Assembly (NCBI GenBank): GCA_011065175.1
Contig: JAAKFE010000004.1
Location: 1 to 39,383 of the forward strand
DNA: 39,383 nt
From: Candidatus Anoxychlamydiales bacterium
Lineage (GTDB): Bacteria; Chlamydiota; Chlamydiia; Chlamydiales; SM23-39
Direction: 5' to 3'
Positions 25,215 to 34,069 of this stretch are shown one piece after another. How positions within the stretch are numbered: the first letter of the stretch is position 1; each line of letters begins with the position of its first letter. A program made the translations under genes and the position numbers. Under the pieces are notes generated by a model. The model was not told the DNA's origin and searched no databases. It worked only from the letters and a program-made list of their open reading frames with translations.

Positions 25215-26252
25215 TTAAAAATCGAATCTAAATTGTGCACTCAGTCCATGAAACATTAAATCGCCAGGACTTGCATTTACTTGAGCTAGCATAACTCTAA
25301 CTGTTTCCAAAATATTTTGATTCCAAAAATGCTGAAACTCATAACCTAATGAAAGATCAAAATGCCAATGATTTTTATCAAAGTTAGTCTCCCAACCCCA
25401 TCCAAGCATCAATTCATAAGAAGGAGCAACATAAGAGATTTTCATTTTTAGTCTATTGTCTAATAAATTATTATCATAATTGGTAAATTTAACATCATAA
25501 AATCTTTGATACATTAAATTTCCAGCTACTTTACCAAAAAGCTTAAATCCTTTTCCAAGCATCCATTTTGAAAAAAATCCTCCTCTTAATCCAATCAACC
25601 AAGAATCGCTTTTGCCTGAAGCTAGTTCACTTGTCGTGACTTTAAGTTTCTGATTAATCCATCCGCCTTTTAGCCCTCCAAAAGGATTTAAAACAAATTT
25701 TTTCCCAAAATATCCGTTTCTTCCTAGTTCAAAATCCAACATATCTAGATGAATTTTCCATTTAGCTTCATAAAAATCTGATAAAGTTGTAGGATTTGTC
25801 CATAACATTAAATTGCTGCTAACCCAATTAGGTCTTGTAATCCTTGTTTTTTGAGTGCTATGAAAACGGGTATACTCGAAATAAGATGACCAGTTATCAT
25901 ATGAAAAATTATAACCAATGCCTATCTTAAATCCAGGGTCATATTCACATTTCAATGAAATAACTTCTTGATATCTATCATTTAAATCAGCTGGTGCTAA
26001 TATTGCAATATCTAGACCTTGCTCTATTGGCTCCCAATATATAAAAGAACCAGTCACATATGCCTTTTTAGAGGCGCAAAGATACACTTTATCAGGAAAA
26101 TTATAAGAAGCTATAACAGGCGAAGGAGTTATATTTTCCCCACAACATTCACATTTTTCTACCTTTTCTATACAAGAGCTTTCATCAGCTCTAAGCATCG
26201 TAAATGCAAACATGAACATCAATATTAATAATAAATAAGGCTTATTTTTCAT
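25215..26252 (-). CDS. Lpg1974/Legionella-type pore-forming outer membrane protein
   Basis: A 345-residue outer-membrane beta-barrel. The ATG at 26252 follows GAGAG and is preferred to an in-frame GTG 12 bases upstream. The signal peptide is MKNKPYLLLILMFMFAFTMLRA. The start of the mature part is cysteine-rich (CIEKVEKCECCGE). The barrel opens with AYVTGSFIYWEPIEQGLDIA, the hallmark of the Legionella_OMP/Lpg1974 family. Amphipathic strands alternate throughout, and the protein ends with AQFRFDF, the terminal-Phe signature for BAM insertion. Simkaniaceae have expanded this family as major porins, which supports the lineage guess. The cysteines could form inter-protein disulfides as in chlamydial outer membranes. 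Confidence 0.8.
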   Translation of the reverse strand: MKNKPYLLLILMFMFAFTMLRADESSCIEKVEKCECCGENITPSPVIASYNFPDKVYLCASKKAYVTGSFIYWEPIEQGLDIAILAPADLNDRYQEVISLKCEYDPGFKIGIGYNFSYDNWSSYFEYTRFHSTQKTRITRPNWVSSNLMLWTNPTTLSDFYEAKWKIHLDMLDFELGRNGYFGKKFVLNPFGGLKGGWINQKLKVTTSELASGKSDSWLIGLRGGFFSKWMLGKGFKLFGKVAGNLMYQRFYDVKFTNYDNNLLDNRLKMKISYVAPSYELMLGWGWETNFDKNHWHFDLSLGYEFQHFWNQNILETVRVMLAQVNASPGDLMFHGLSAQFRFDF

Positions 26253-26291
26253 TGATTCTCTCACAAAACCGTCTTTTGTTTATCTTAATTT

Positions 26292-26322
26292 GATATATCT
26301 ATTACTATCTTTTATTTGTCAA
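26292..26322 (-). promoter_or_regulatory. Putative promoter of the outer membrane protein gene
   Basis: On the minus strand a perfect TTGACA lies at 26322-26317. Two -10 choices exist: GATATA (17-base spacer) or TATATC (19-base spacer) within 26299-26292. The start codon is about 40 bases further. The -35 is strong but the -10 is weak. Confidence 0.45.
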
Positions 26323-26584
26323 GCAGTCTTCATCTGGCTTTAACGAACTTCAAAATATTTTTTTAATATTAACCAAAATAGGAGAAAACTCGAGCATTTA
26401 TCGCAAGATCATAAAATGAGAAGCCAACAACTATTATGGTTCTTTTTTGGTTAAAAAGAAGGTTTTTTATCCTTTTTTAAAATTATTATTTGATAGCTGC
26501 TTGCCAAAACCATGATGCTTTTAGTTTAAAATTTATTTTATAGCTTTAAACTAACTATCAATTATTAGAATTAAAGCATAATTA
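26323..26584. other. AT-rich non-coding stretch between divergent genes
   Basis: Middle part of the 418-base divergent gap (26253-26670) between the outer membrane protein gene and the 711-aa protein gene. No gene is recognised. It contains one good hairpin, TTCTTTTT/AAAAAGAA (26440-26447/26453-26460), followed by GG and six T, which could be a small terminator. An in-frame 12-codon reading frame (ATG at 26416) has no ribosome site and is not called. Confidence 0.5.
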
Positions 26585-26585
26585 A

Positions 26586-26614
26586 TTGACAAATAATAAT
26601 TTATTGTTTATAAT
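26586..26614 (+). promoter_or_regulatory. Perfect consensus sigma-70/sigma-66 promoter
   Basis: TTGACA at 26586-26591, exactly 17 bases of AT-only spacer, TATAAT at 26609-26614. It is the only fully consensus promoter I found in the window. The predicted start at about 26621 leaves a 50-base leader before the ATG at 26671, which has an AGGAAG ribosome site. Confidence 0.85.
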
Positions 26615-26670
26615 AAATCATAATAATAATGAAATCAACAAAAAGCCTTTAATACTAGGAAGAAATAAAA

Positions 26671-28806
26671 ATGAGTAGCAGCGTTAAAGCAATTATCCCA
26701 GAAGACACCAAGTTTTACTTTCGCTTGGACGAAAATAATAATATCCAAGAATTACGAGTAAAAGAAAAGTCAAGCCAAGATACATCTAGCACAGATAAAA
26801 AAGTTGCTACAAAAGTTGTTGCTCTTTTTGAAGATCTTGAAACTGCTCCCCAAAAACCAATTAAAGAGTTAAAAGAAAAATTAGAAGCTTTAATCAAGAG
26901 TGAGTTAAATGAAGATTTAGAAAAACTATTTGAAGGACACGATAGTTCAATAAAAGGAAAAGATTTTAAAATCATCTTTTCAGAAACTGGTGTAAAAATC
27001 CAAAGAAAAACAACAATTCCAGAAAAAAGCAAAACAACATCTAATGAGAATATCTTTGATGGAATTAAAACCTTTTTATTAGGCTTTCTATCAAAACCAT
27101 CTCTTTTATTAACTCTCTTTAAAAAAGTTTCATCTGATCCTAAACTTGAAAAAAGACAAATAACAATATCTAGTGAACAATTTTCATCAAAAATTAATGA
27201 AATTTTTTCCTCTTTTGTTTCTAGTATGTTAACAGAAAAATCTGTCTCTTTATCGTCACAAAGCATCCCAGAAAATGCAGATCAACCCCCTAAGACACCA
27301 AAATTAACAAAAATAAGAGATTTAACAGCTGCACATAATATTGAACAACTTAAAGCAGCTCCTAACGCTAACAAAACAGTTACAAAGTTATTGCTAACCG
27401 CTCTAACAATTGGTTTTTTAGCAGGAATCATTGGAATTGGCGCTATCATGCCTCATTTAGGAATAGCCTCTTTAACCGCTCTTGGCATTCCAGGAATACC
27501 TGCTTCTATTGCAATACCTCTATTAGGAATTGGAGTTTTAACTCTCGCTTCTTGCATAGGTTTAAAAATTGCATCTAAAACATCTGAAAAGGCAAAAAAT
27601 TATTTAGATGCTATGTTCCTTTTAAAAAGCAACCTATTTTTAGAGAGCAATCTAAACGATTTTACAAACTCAGCTCTATTCATTTTAATGACACTAACTA
27701 TGATTAGTGCTTCATGGCTTACAACTCTAAAAGGATGTTTAGCATATCCAACAGGAGCTCTACTCATCGCCTCTGGTTTATATCAATTAGGTGAGTCTAT
27801 TAAGAGCATGGTAAACAATAAAAAGATCGGCGATATAAAAGAGATGATAATATCTACTCTCAACGTCTTAAGTTCAGGCGCAGTGATTGCAATGGGAATT
27901 TTAACTGCTATCGGAATGATTAATGCTCCTATAACTGTTGCGGTAATGTTTATTTTCGGAGTTTTAATGGTAACTGTTAATGCTTATAACCTATATAAAT
28001 CAATAAAGCAGTTAAAAGAAATTAACAAAGTTGATCCAGAAAATGAGACTGGGATTTTTAAATTTTTGAAAAAGAAGCTTTCTTTAGACGAAAATGAGAA
28101 AAAAGATATTAAAGATAAAATAAAAGCTATGTCAAAGCCTGAGCTTTTAAAATGGATAGAAAAAAATCTTAAAAACTTTGAAAAAGAACAAGCTGAAATT
28201 TTTGAACAAATAAAAATAGAACTTGAAAAAGCAAAAGATGAAGAAAAAGCAAATGTAATCGAGGCCATCAAAAAATTAATTATTAATGAAGAAATTAAAA
28301 ATGCAATTGAATCTAAAATTGAAGGATTTGGATCGATTGTAAATAAAGAAACTTTAATTGAATCTCTTGAAGCATATGCTAATTATGAAGATCGTTTAAA
28401 CTGCAGCGGTGAACTAAAGCCTGATTTAATAGCTTTATTTAAAAAAATCAAAAAAGATACTACAGGGAAAACCGTTGCTGAAATAATTAAATTCGCAATT
28501 ATAAATATTCCTATGATTGTTATTCCTTCACTTCAAAATATGAAGCTAATTTCTACAACTCTATATAACTATTTGATGGCAGGCGGCCTACTTACAAATA
28601 TCGGAGTAAATATTACTCCTAGATATAGAAACATCCCTCCAACTGTAATAAAAAAGATATTAGATATTAATAATGCATTAGATAATAAAACATATGCTAC
28701 CTATAAAAAAAGAAATATTACTTCTATATCTGAAGGAAACGCTACAACAGATAAGGCTAATGCAGTAGCAGAAAATAGTATTGAATTAGAAGCTATAGCT
28801 CAATAA
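26671..28806 (+). CDS. Large multi-pass membrane protein, possibly inclusion/host-targeted
   Basis: Function not recognised. The 711-residue protein has no signal peptide. The N-terminal 230 residues are hydrophilic and Lys/Ser-rich. A hydrophobic core spans about 237-440, with paired segments: LLLTALTIGFLAGIIGIGAI, then IPASIAIPLLGIGVLTLASC, then ALFILMTLTMISASW, then IISTLNVLSSGAVIAMGILT and APITVAVMFIFGVLMV. A charged coiled-coil region (about 455-570, KDKIKAMSKPELLKWIEKNL) follows. A last hydrophobic pair lies at about 603-648, before a hydrophilic tail. Closely spaced hydrophobic hairpins flanked by cytosolic-type coils recall chlamydial Inc proteins, but it is longer than most. It stands alone behind a perfect promoter, implying high expression. 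Type III export is a hypothesis only. Confidence 0.7.
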   Translation: MSSSVKAIIPEDTKFYFRLDENNNIQELRVKEKSSQDTSSTDKKVATKVVALFEDLETAPQKPIKELKEKLEALIKSELNEDLEKLFEGHDSSIKGKDFKIIFSETGVKIQRKTTIPEKSKTTSNENIFDGIKTFLLGFLSKPSLLLTLFKKVSSDPKLEKRQITISSEQFSSKINEIFSSFVSSMLTEKSVSLSSQSIPENADQPPKTPKLTKIRDLTAAHNIEQLKAAPNANKTVTKLLLTALTIGFLAGIIGIGAIMPHLGIASLTALGIPGIPASIAIPLLGIGVLTLASCIGLKIASKTSEKAKNYLDAMFLLKSNLFLESNLNDFTNSALFILMTLTMISASWLTTLKGCLAYPTGALLIASGLYQLGESIKSMVNNKKIGDIKEMIISTLNVLSSGAVIAMGILTAIGMINAPITVAVMFIFGVLMVTVNAYNLYKSIKQLKEINKVDPENETGIFKFLKKKLSLDENEKKDIKDKIKAMSKPELLKWIEKNLKNFEKEQAEIFEQIKIELEKAKDEEKANVIEAIKKLIINEEIKNAIESKIEGFGSIVNKETLIESLEAYANYEDRLNCSGELKPDLIALFKKIKKDTTGKTVAEIIKFAIINIPMIVIPSLQNMKLISTTLYNYLMAGGLLTNIGVNITPRYRNIPPTVIKKILDINNALDNKTYATYKKRNITSISEGNATTDKANAVAENSIELEAIAQ

Positions 28807-28900
28807 AAAAATATTCGCTTTTCTTAATTTTTTTCTTTTTTTTTAAAAACCTACAATCTATTCTAATATTAACTGGTAGTCTAATATCTTTGAGGAACTT

Positions 28901-29590
28901 ATGAGTCAAAAAAAACGTATACTTTTAATAGAAGATGAAGAAAATTCAGCTGCGCTTATTAAATTACAAGCTGAAAACATGGGTTATATGCTTCATGTTG
29001 AAGTGGATGGAATAAATGGATTTAGAGCTATTGAAAGAGAAAAACCGGATTTAGTTATTTTAGATATATGGCTACCTGGACAAAATGGCTTTGATATAGT
29101 AAGAAAAATAAAAAATTCATCTGAGTTAAAAAGAATTCCTTTAATTATCCTTTCAGAAAAAAATGAAGAGCTAGATATAGTTTTAGGCTTAGAGCTAGGA
29201 GCTGATGATTATATTACTAAACCCTTTTCTGTAAAAATTTTATTTTCTAAAATAAAAGCAATCCTTCGAAGAAAAAAAGAGAGCTCAAAATCTTTAAAAA
29301 ATATAAATTTTTTAGATTTTACTTTAGAAGTAGATAAATATATTTTAAGAAAAGGCCAAAAAGAAATCCCTCTTACTTTATCTGAATTTGGTATATTAAA
29401 AAGACTTTTAAATCATAAAAATCAAGTTTTATCTAGATCTCAACTTCTAGATGATCTTAATAATGATGATTCATTTATTGTTGATAGAAATATAGATGTT
29501 CATGTTGCCTCTTTAAGAAAAAAATTAGGCTCTCACTCTCTTATTGAAACGGTAAGAGGCATTGGTTATCGCTTTAAAGAAATAGTCTAA
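28901..29590 (+). CDS. OmpR/PhoB-family response regulator
   Basis: A 229-residue two-domain response regulator. The receiver (1-120) is complete: acidic pair E11-D12, phosphoacceptor D55 in LVILDIWLPG, S85 switch, and K107 in DDYITKPF. The C-terminal winged helix (about 130-229) shows LTLSEFGILKRLL, NKQ-type VLSRSQLLDDL, DRNIDVHVASLRKKLG and the wing VRGIGYRF. This is unlike chlamydial ChxR, whose receiver is degenerate, so this protein should be phosphorylation-controlled. No sensor kinase is adjacent. A GAGGA ribosome site precedes the ATG. The receiver opens KKRILLIEDEENS, typical of the class. Confidence 0.93.
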   Translation: MSQKKRILLIEDEENSAALIKLQAENMGYMLHVEVDGINGFRAIEREKPDLVILDIWLPGQNGFDIVRKIKNSSELKRIPLIILSEKNEELDIVLGLELGADDYITKPFSVKILFSKIKAILRRKKESSKSLKNINFLDFTLEVDKYILRKGQKEIPLTLSEFGILKRLLNHKNQVLSRSQLLDDLNNDDSFIVDRNIDVHVASLRKKLGSHSLIETVRGIGYRFKEIV

Positions 29591-29684
29591 CTTTTACTAG
29601 ACATTTTAATTAATTAGTATTATTGATTATTCTAAAGTAAGATATAAATATACATTAAATATTATGGCCTTATCGGAGGGAAAC

Positions 29685-30089
29685 ATGAAAAAAATATATC
29701 TCATCTTATGTATAACTGGATTAATCTTGAGTAGCTGTGCAAGCAAAAGTGAAAATCAAACAGGATCTAACTATACCATAAAAAAAAGCACTAATGCTAA
29801 AACAAACTCCTCATCTGATGCACTCGTTGGAAATGCTTTAGATGAGCAAGATAGAAAGATCATGGAAAAAACATCACCTAGAACTGTTGATAGAATGGAT
29901 AGAAAAGAGCCTTTAACTATTAATGATATAATCAAGCTATCTCAAGGCGGCGTTAGCGACGATACCATTATAAGATATATCCAAGAGAATAGAACCACAT
30001 ATAATTTAAGCCAAGCACAGATAAATAGGCTTCAAGAAGCAGGTGTTTCTCAAAGAGTTATTAATTATATGATAGAGACAGGAAAATAA
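29685..30089 (+). CDS. Small lipoprotein with duplicated helical motif
   Basis: A 134-residue predicted lipoprotein. The ATG at 29685 has a strong GGAGGG site and gives MKKIYLILCITGLILSSC, with lipobox LSSC and Cys18. A polar Asn/Ser/Lys linker follows. The C-terminal part contains two similar helical units, NDIIKLSQGGVSDDTIIRYI (about 81-100) and AQINRLQEAGVSQRVINYMI, each with a G-V-S turn. This doubled unit occurs in envelope lipoproteins of several Gram-negative groups, where the function is not known to me. An upstream in-frame start would add seven residues but has no ribosome site. Confidence 0.8.
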   Translation: MKKIYLILCITGLILSSCASKSENQTGSNYTIKKSTNAKTNSSSDALVGNALDEQDRKIMEKTSPRTVDRMDRKEPLTINDIIKLSQGGVSDDTIIRYIQENRTTYNLSQAQINRLQEAGVSQRVINYMIETGK

Positions 30090-30119
30090 TTTTTGATCTC
30101 TATTTTTTTTAAATGTCTA

Positions 30120-30150
30120 AGATTTTATCTTTTAAAAATCTCAATTTTTT
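30120..30150 (+). terminator. Weak AU-rich terminator candidate
   Basis: AGATTTT (30120-30126) and AAAATCT (30135-30141) form a 7-bp stem with an 8-base loop, followed by CAATTTTTT. It lies about 30 bases after the lipoprotein stop. The stem is almost all A-U, so termination would be weak. Confidence 0.35.
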
Positions 30151-30190
30151 GTAAGCATGATTATATATATAATTTCAAAGAGGAGCAAAA

Positions 30191-31207
30191 GTGAACATTC
30201 ACTTAGATAGTGAGGTTTATAGGTTCAATCAAGTTTTTTTTCAAAAAAAAGCTAATAAAAACTATAATGAAACCACCAAACAACTAAAAAAAATAGTAAA
30301 ATCTTTTTTTATTTTTAACCTTAGTTTTTTTTCTCTTTTTTTTGTTGAAGCTATCTTATTTGCTCTTTTATTTTCAGTTTTTAGCTCATCTGTTATCTTA
30401 GCGCTTTTATTGGCTAGTATGTTTTTAACAAGTTTTACTTACCTTGTTTTACTTTTTTATTTTCAATCTAAAAAACCAGAGCAGTTAACTGCTCTAAAAG
30501 ATAATTTTATTAAAGTATGTAAAAGAGCCTTATCAATTCCAATTGGTTCAGCTGAGCATCATTTAACAATAGCTTTAGCAGCTCTAAAGCTCACAGACAA
30601 TCTAAATAAAAATGAACACAAATTATTAAAATTTCCATTTTTTTTTAAAAGACTTGAATCCTTTTTAGTAAAAGAAGATGTTTTTAAATTTAAAGAATCT
30701 CTTTTAACTCATGCTATTTTTGAACATCTAAATCAATTAAAAATAACTCCAACAGATTTAGAAGTACACACTTCTTTAACCAATATCTATACATCCCTTT
30801 CTTCATTATATAAAGAGGCTAAAGATAAAATATTTTTCTCAAAAAATCAAAAAGATCATCTTAATCAAAAATATCTATCTTGCATAAAAACAGCTACTGA
30901 AGAGTTTAAAATATTAAATGATTATGCTCCAAATGATCCTTGGATTCATCTGCAACTTGCTAAAAATTATAATAGGCTCAGTTTAAAAATTGATGAACTA
31001 AAAGAATATGAAATCGTCTATAAACTCTGCCCAAAAGACAATAATATTTTATTTAAACTCGGCTGTTTATATTTTGAAACGAAATTAAATGCCAAGGGCC
31101 TTAGAGTCTATGAAGAATTAAAGATGAGAGCCTTCAAAGATGCTGATAAACTCTTAGATCTATATGGAGTTTACAAAAGCTTTGAGATCCTCCAAAAATC
31201 TTTATGA
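30191..31207 (+). CDS. Membrane protein with C-terminal TPR-like repeats
   Basis: Function not recognised. It starts at GTG, supported by AGAGGAG six bases upstream. The 338-residue protein has an N-terminal cytosolic stretch and two adjacent membrane helices (about 37-60 and 64-92, rich in Leu/Phe). A soluble C-terminal region of alpha-helical pairs follows. The last 100 residues have TPR spacing (DPWIHLQLAKNYNRL, then KDNNILFKLGCLYFETKLNA, then KGLRVYEELKMRAFKDADKL). This suggests a membrane-tethered scaffold facing the cytoplasm. It lies upstream of another TPR protein but is separated by 84 bases with a separate -10 element, so a shared operon is uncertain. Confidence 0.7.
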   Translation: MNIHLDSEVYRFNQVFFQKKANKNYNETTKQLKKIVKSFFIFNLSFFSLFFVEAILFALLFSVFSSSVILALLLASMFLTSFTYLVLLFYFQSKKPEQLTALKDNFIKVCKRALSIPIGSAEHHLTIALAALKLTDNLNKNEHKLLKFPFFFKRLESFLVKEDVFKFKESLLTHAIFEHLNQLKITPTDLEVHTSLTNIYTSLSSLYKEAKDKIFFSKNQKDHLNQKYLSCIKTATEEFKILNDYAPNDPWIHLQLAKNYNRLSLKIDELKEYEIVYKLCPKDNNILFKLGCLYFETKLNAKGLRVYEELKMRAFKDADKLLDLYGVYKSFEILQKSL

Positions 31208-31261
31208 AATTTTTTAGTTAATCAAAAAATACATTATCTTTTATTATTTTAACTTTAAAAG

Positions 31262-31267
31262 TATAAT
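31262..31267 (+). promoter_or_regulatory. Perfect -10 element upstream of the secreted TPR protein
   Basis: TATAAT lies 25 bases before the ATG at 31292. No convincing -35 at 16-18 bases upstream (TTTTAT there). The position suits a promoter for the TPR-vWA-rsmD run. Confidence 0.35.
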
Positions 31268-31291
31268 TAAATCAAAAACGGAAAAAAGACT

Positions 31292-34069
31292 ATGAGAGAT
31301 TTTTTTACAAAAATTTTATTATTGCTTATTTGTGTAGTTTCTTTAGGCCATGCAGATGAAAATCCACTATTTAATCCTCAAACCCAAGAAGAAGCTCTTT
31401 TCTTAAGAAGAATTGCAGAGTTTTGGCAAGACGAGGAATTTGAAATAGCCAAATATCAAATAGAAAACTACATGATAGAACATCCTAAAAGCCATATGAT
31501 AAATTCTTTATATGCTATTTTAGGAAACATCCACATGAATGAAAAAAATTATTCAAAAGCAGTAAATGCATTCGAAAATATAAAAGATGAGGATGTAAAA
31601 GATAAAATCGGAGTAAATCTACTTTCTTCTTTATACCATTTAAAGTGGCATTCAAGACTTATTGACGAATGCAACTATTATGTTACTAGAGTTGCTGGAG
31701 AACTAAAAGATAAAATTACATATCTAAGAGCAATCTCTTTATATAATAAATCACTAGAGCTTGAAGATCAAAACGAGATAAATGAACTAATAGAAAAATC
31801 AAGAGATGACTTTGAAACTCTCGTAGAAACAAAATTTGAAAATCAAGCAAGAGAATATCTGTCTCAAATTCATAAAACTTTAAATGATTTTGAAAAAGCA
31901 AGTGACTGTTATATGCAACTTTCAGATAGCGATCCTACAAAAAAAGATGAATATCTTTTTAGCGCAGCTATTTTGCAAGCTCATTTTGATAAAGAAAAAG
32001 CTCTTCAAACTTTTAACGAAATCACAAAAGGAAATTCTATAAAAGCCAAAGATGCAGCTTACAATAAGCTTTTGCTATTATATGAAATGAAACGTTTTTC
32101 AGATATTTCTTTAGAAAAAGATAATCTCTTAACTTTAATTGAAGATGATAAACAATCTCTTGCTAATTTTTTCGTTGGACGCGCTTATTTTAACGAGCAC
32201 AATTATGAAAATGCATCGTTTCATTTAAAAAAAGCAAAAGATTTAAATTTGGAGTCTCAAGAGATCCGACTATCTCTTATCATGCTAATGCAAAGTGCTT
32301 TTCATTTAAATGATCTTGATCTTTTTAATAACTCATTTGATGAATTCGCCTTAAATCATCCAGATGATGAAAAAATTTTTGAGAACTTATTTGCAAAAGC
32401 TATGCTAAATAAAAATAATGAAAATTATAATGAGTCTCTTAAAATTTTTGAAAATATAATTTCTCAAAATTTTGATGAAGCTGAAAACTTAGAAACCTTT
32501 TCTTTTGAATACGCTCATTTACTTTTTTTAACTAACAACACTAAAAAATGCAAAGAAGTATTCAAAGATCTTCTTGCAACTACAAAAACTAGTGATCTTA
32601 TCAAAACCTCTCTTCAATATATTGTAAATGCAACGATAAAAGAACTTCAAATGGGAGCATCTGATAAAGAACTAATAACAATGAAACAATCTTTATTGAA
32701 AGATATTGAAAATTTATTAAAAAAAGAAGCTCTCTTTGAGAAAGAAGAAATCTTAAAATTTAAATTTACTCTTGCAAAAACCCATTTTGATTTAGCAAAT
32801 TATGATGATAGCTTTGCTGTTTTAGAAAATCTTTTAAAAGACGATAAAGAAATTTATTTTTCAAAAGAAGAACTATCAGAAATACATCTTTTAATCGGAT
32901 TTTGCATAAAAAATAATACAAACGATTTAGAAAAATTTATTCACTATGCAAATGTTTCTCTTGATCTATCTCAAGATCAAGATTCAAAACATAAATTCAT
33001 TACTTATATCAACCTATTCAACTCTCATCTAGAGTTAGCAAAAGAAGAAAACACTGACGATGAGGTAATTGATAATAATTTAGAAAAAGCAGCTTTAAAT
33101 CTATTTGATGCTTACTTACTTTCAAAAAATCAAATAAATAAAAATAATTTGATGTGGCTAGGTGATTTTTTATCTAATAAAGTAAATAGCTATTTATCAA
33201 AGAATTTTAAAAACTCTCTTTTTGAAAATCAAGAAATGCTCTCTTTTTCAAAAAAAGCCTCTATTGTTTACAAAGATTTACTCTCTGATTTAGAGGATGA
33301 AAACTTTGAAGAGTTTTCTCTTAAATTAGCTTACATATATTCTCTTAAAAATAATTTATTAAAAGCAGCAACTCTTTTAGAAAAAGTTGTCCAAAACTAC
33401 CGTTTTTATCCTGAAAAATCTTTTACCGCTTTAGAACAAACAGTTTTTGAACTTGCAAAAATCTATGAAAAACAAAATTTTAGAGAAAAAGCGATTAATT
33501 TATATGAAGAATTTATTCCGCTTTTCAAAAAGGATAATAGCTTTAAATATCAATCTTTATTACACTTAACCAGGCAAAAGTTATCGAATATTACAAAAGA
33601 AGATTTTGTCATTTCTAATAAAGAGCTTGAAAAAATCATAAGTAACTTAAAAACAGTGAGTTTTCAAAAAATATTTGAAAATGAACCAACTCACTTAGAA
33701 GCAGCACTTGATTATGTAGATGTTGTTTGCTATATGGAAAATAATAAAAGCTTTGAAAAAAGGCTCTTTTTATTAGGGAGATTAAAAGAAAACTTTACTA
33801 AGGAAGATGATATTATATCACAAGATTATCAATCGATGAGAGAAGTACTTAAAGATAAAGAGAAAATATATAATGCCTATATGCTGGTTGTTGAAGCTGA
33901 AAAAAATATATGTTTAGGCTTCTTAGAAAATGACCAAAGAAGAATTAATAAAGCAAAATTTCAACTCATGCGTTTGCAAGAAGATGACTTGATTTGCACA
34001 AAATATTTAGAAGATAGGATTAATAAAAACCTAAAATTATTAAAGGAATATCCTTTTGAAGAAAAATAA
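31292..34069 (+). CDS. Secreted large TPR-repeat protein
   Basis: A 925-residue protein with a signal peptide (MRDFFTKILLLLICVVSLGHA, cleavage probably after GHA) and almost wholly alpha-helical content in TPR-type pairs. Clear units are SLYAILGNIHMNEKNYSKAV near residue 70, FFVGRAYFNEHNYENASFHL near 290, and FELAKIYEKQNFREKAINLY near 720. No cysteine clusters or enzymatic motif seen. It is probably a periplasmic or outer-membrane-associated scaffold. Its last 14 bases overlap the following vWA gene, so the two are translationally coupled and probably act together. Function unknown; it is not one of the usual assembly proteins (BamD, CpoB), which are much shorter. Confidence 0.8.
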   Translation: MRDFFTKILLLLICVVSLGHADENPLFNPQTQEEALFLRRIAEFWQDEEFEIAKYQIENYMIEHPKSHMINSLYAILGNIHMNEKNYSKAVNAFENIKDEDVKDKIGVNLLSSLYHLKWHSRLIDECNYYVTRVAGELKDKITYLRAISLYNKSLELEDQNEINELIEKSRDDFETLVETKFENQAREYLSQIHKTLNDFEKASDCYMQLSDSDPTKKDEYLFSAAILQAHFDKEKALQTFNEITKGNSIKAKDAAYNKLLLLYEMKRFSDISLEKDNLLTLIEDDKQSLANFFVGRAYFNEHNYENASFHLKKAKDLNLESQEIRLSLIMLMQSAFHLNDLDLFNNSFDEFALNHPDDEKIFENLFAKAMLNKNNENYNESLKIFENIISQNFDEAENLETFSFEYAHLLFLTNNTKKCKEVFKDLLATTKTSDLIKTSLQYIVNATIKELQMGASDKELITMKQSLLKDIENLLKKEALFEKEEILKFKFTLAKTHFDLANYDDSFAVLENLLKDDKEIYFSKEELSEIHLLIGFCIKNNTNDLEKFIHYANVSLDLSQDQDSKHKFITYINLFNSHLELAKEENTDDEVIDNNLEKAALNLFDAYLLSKNQINKNNLMWLGDFLSNKVNSYLSKNFKNSLFENQEMLSFSKKASIVYKDLLSDLEDENFEEFSLKLAYIYSLKNNLLKAATLLEKVVQNYRFYPEKSFTALEQTVFELAKIYEKQNFREKAINLYEEFIPLFKKDNSFKYQSLLHLTRQKLSNITKEDFVISNKELEKIISNLKTVSFQKIFENEPTHLEAALDYVDVVCYMENNKSFEKRLFLLGRLKENFTKEDDIISQDYQSMREVLKDKEKIYNAYMLVVEAEKNICLGFLENDQRRINKAKFQLMRLQEDDLICTKYLEDRINKNLKLLKEYPFEEK

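Noticed and set aside
26019-26228. + strand open frame across the start of the outer membrane protein gene.
   Set aside because: It is antisense to a well-supported signal peptide and barrel, with unstructured composition and no ribosome site.
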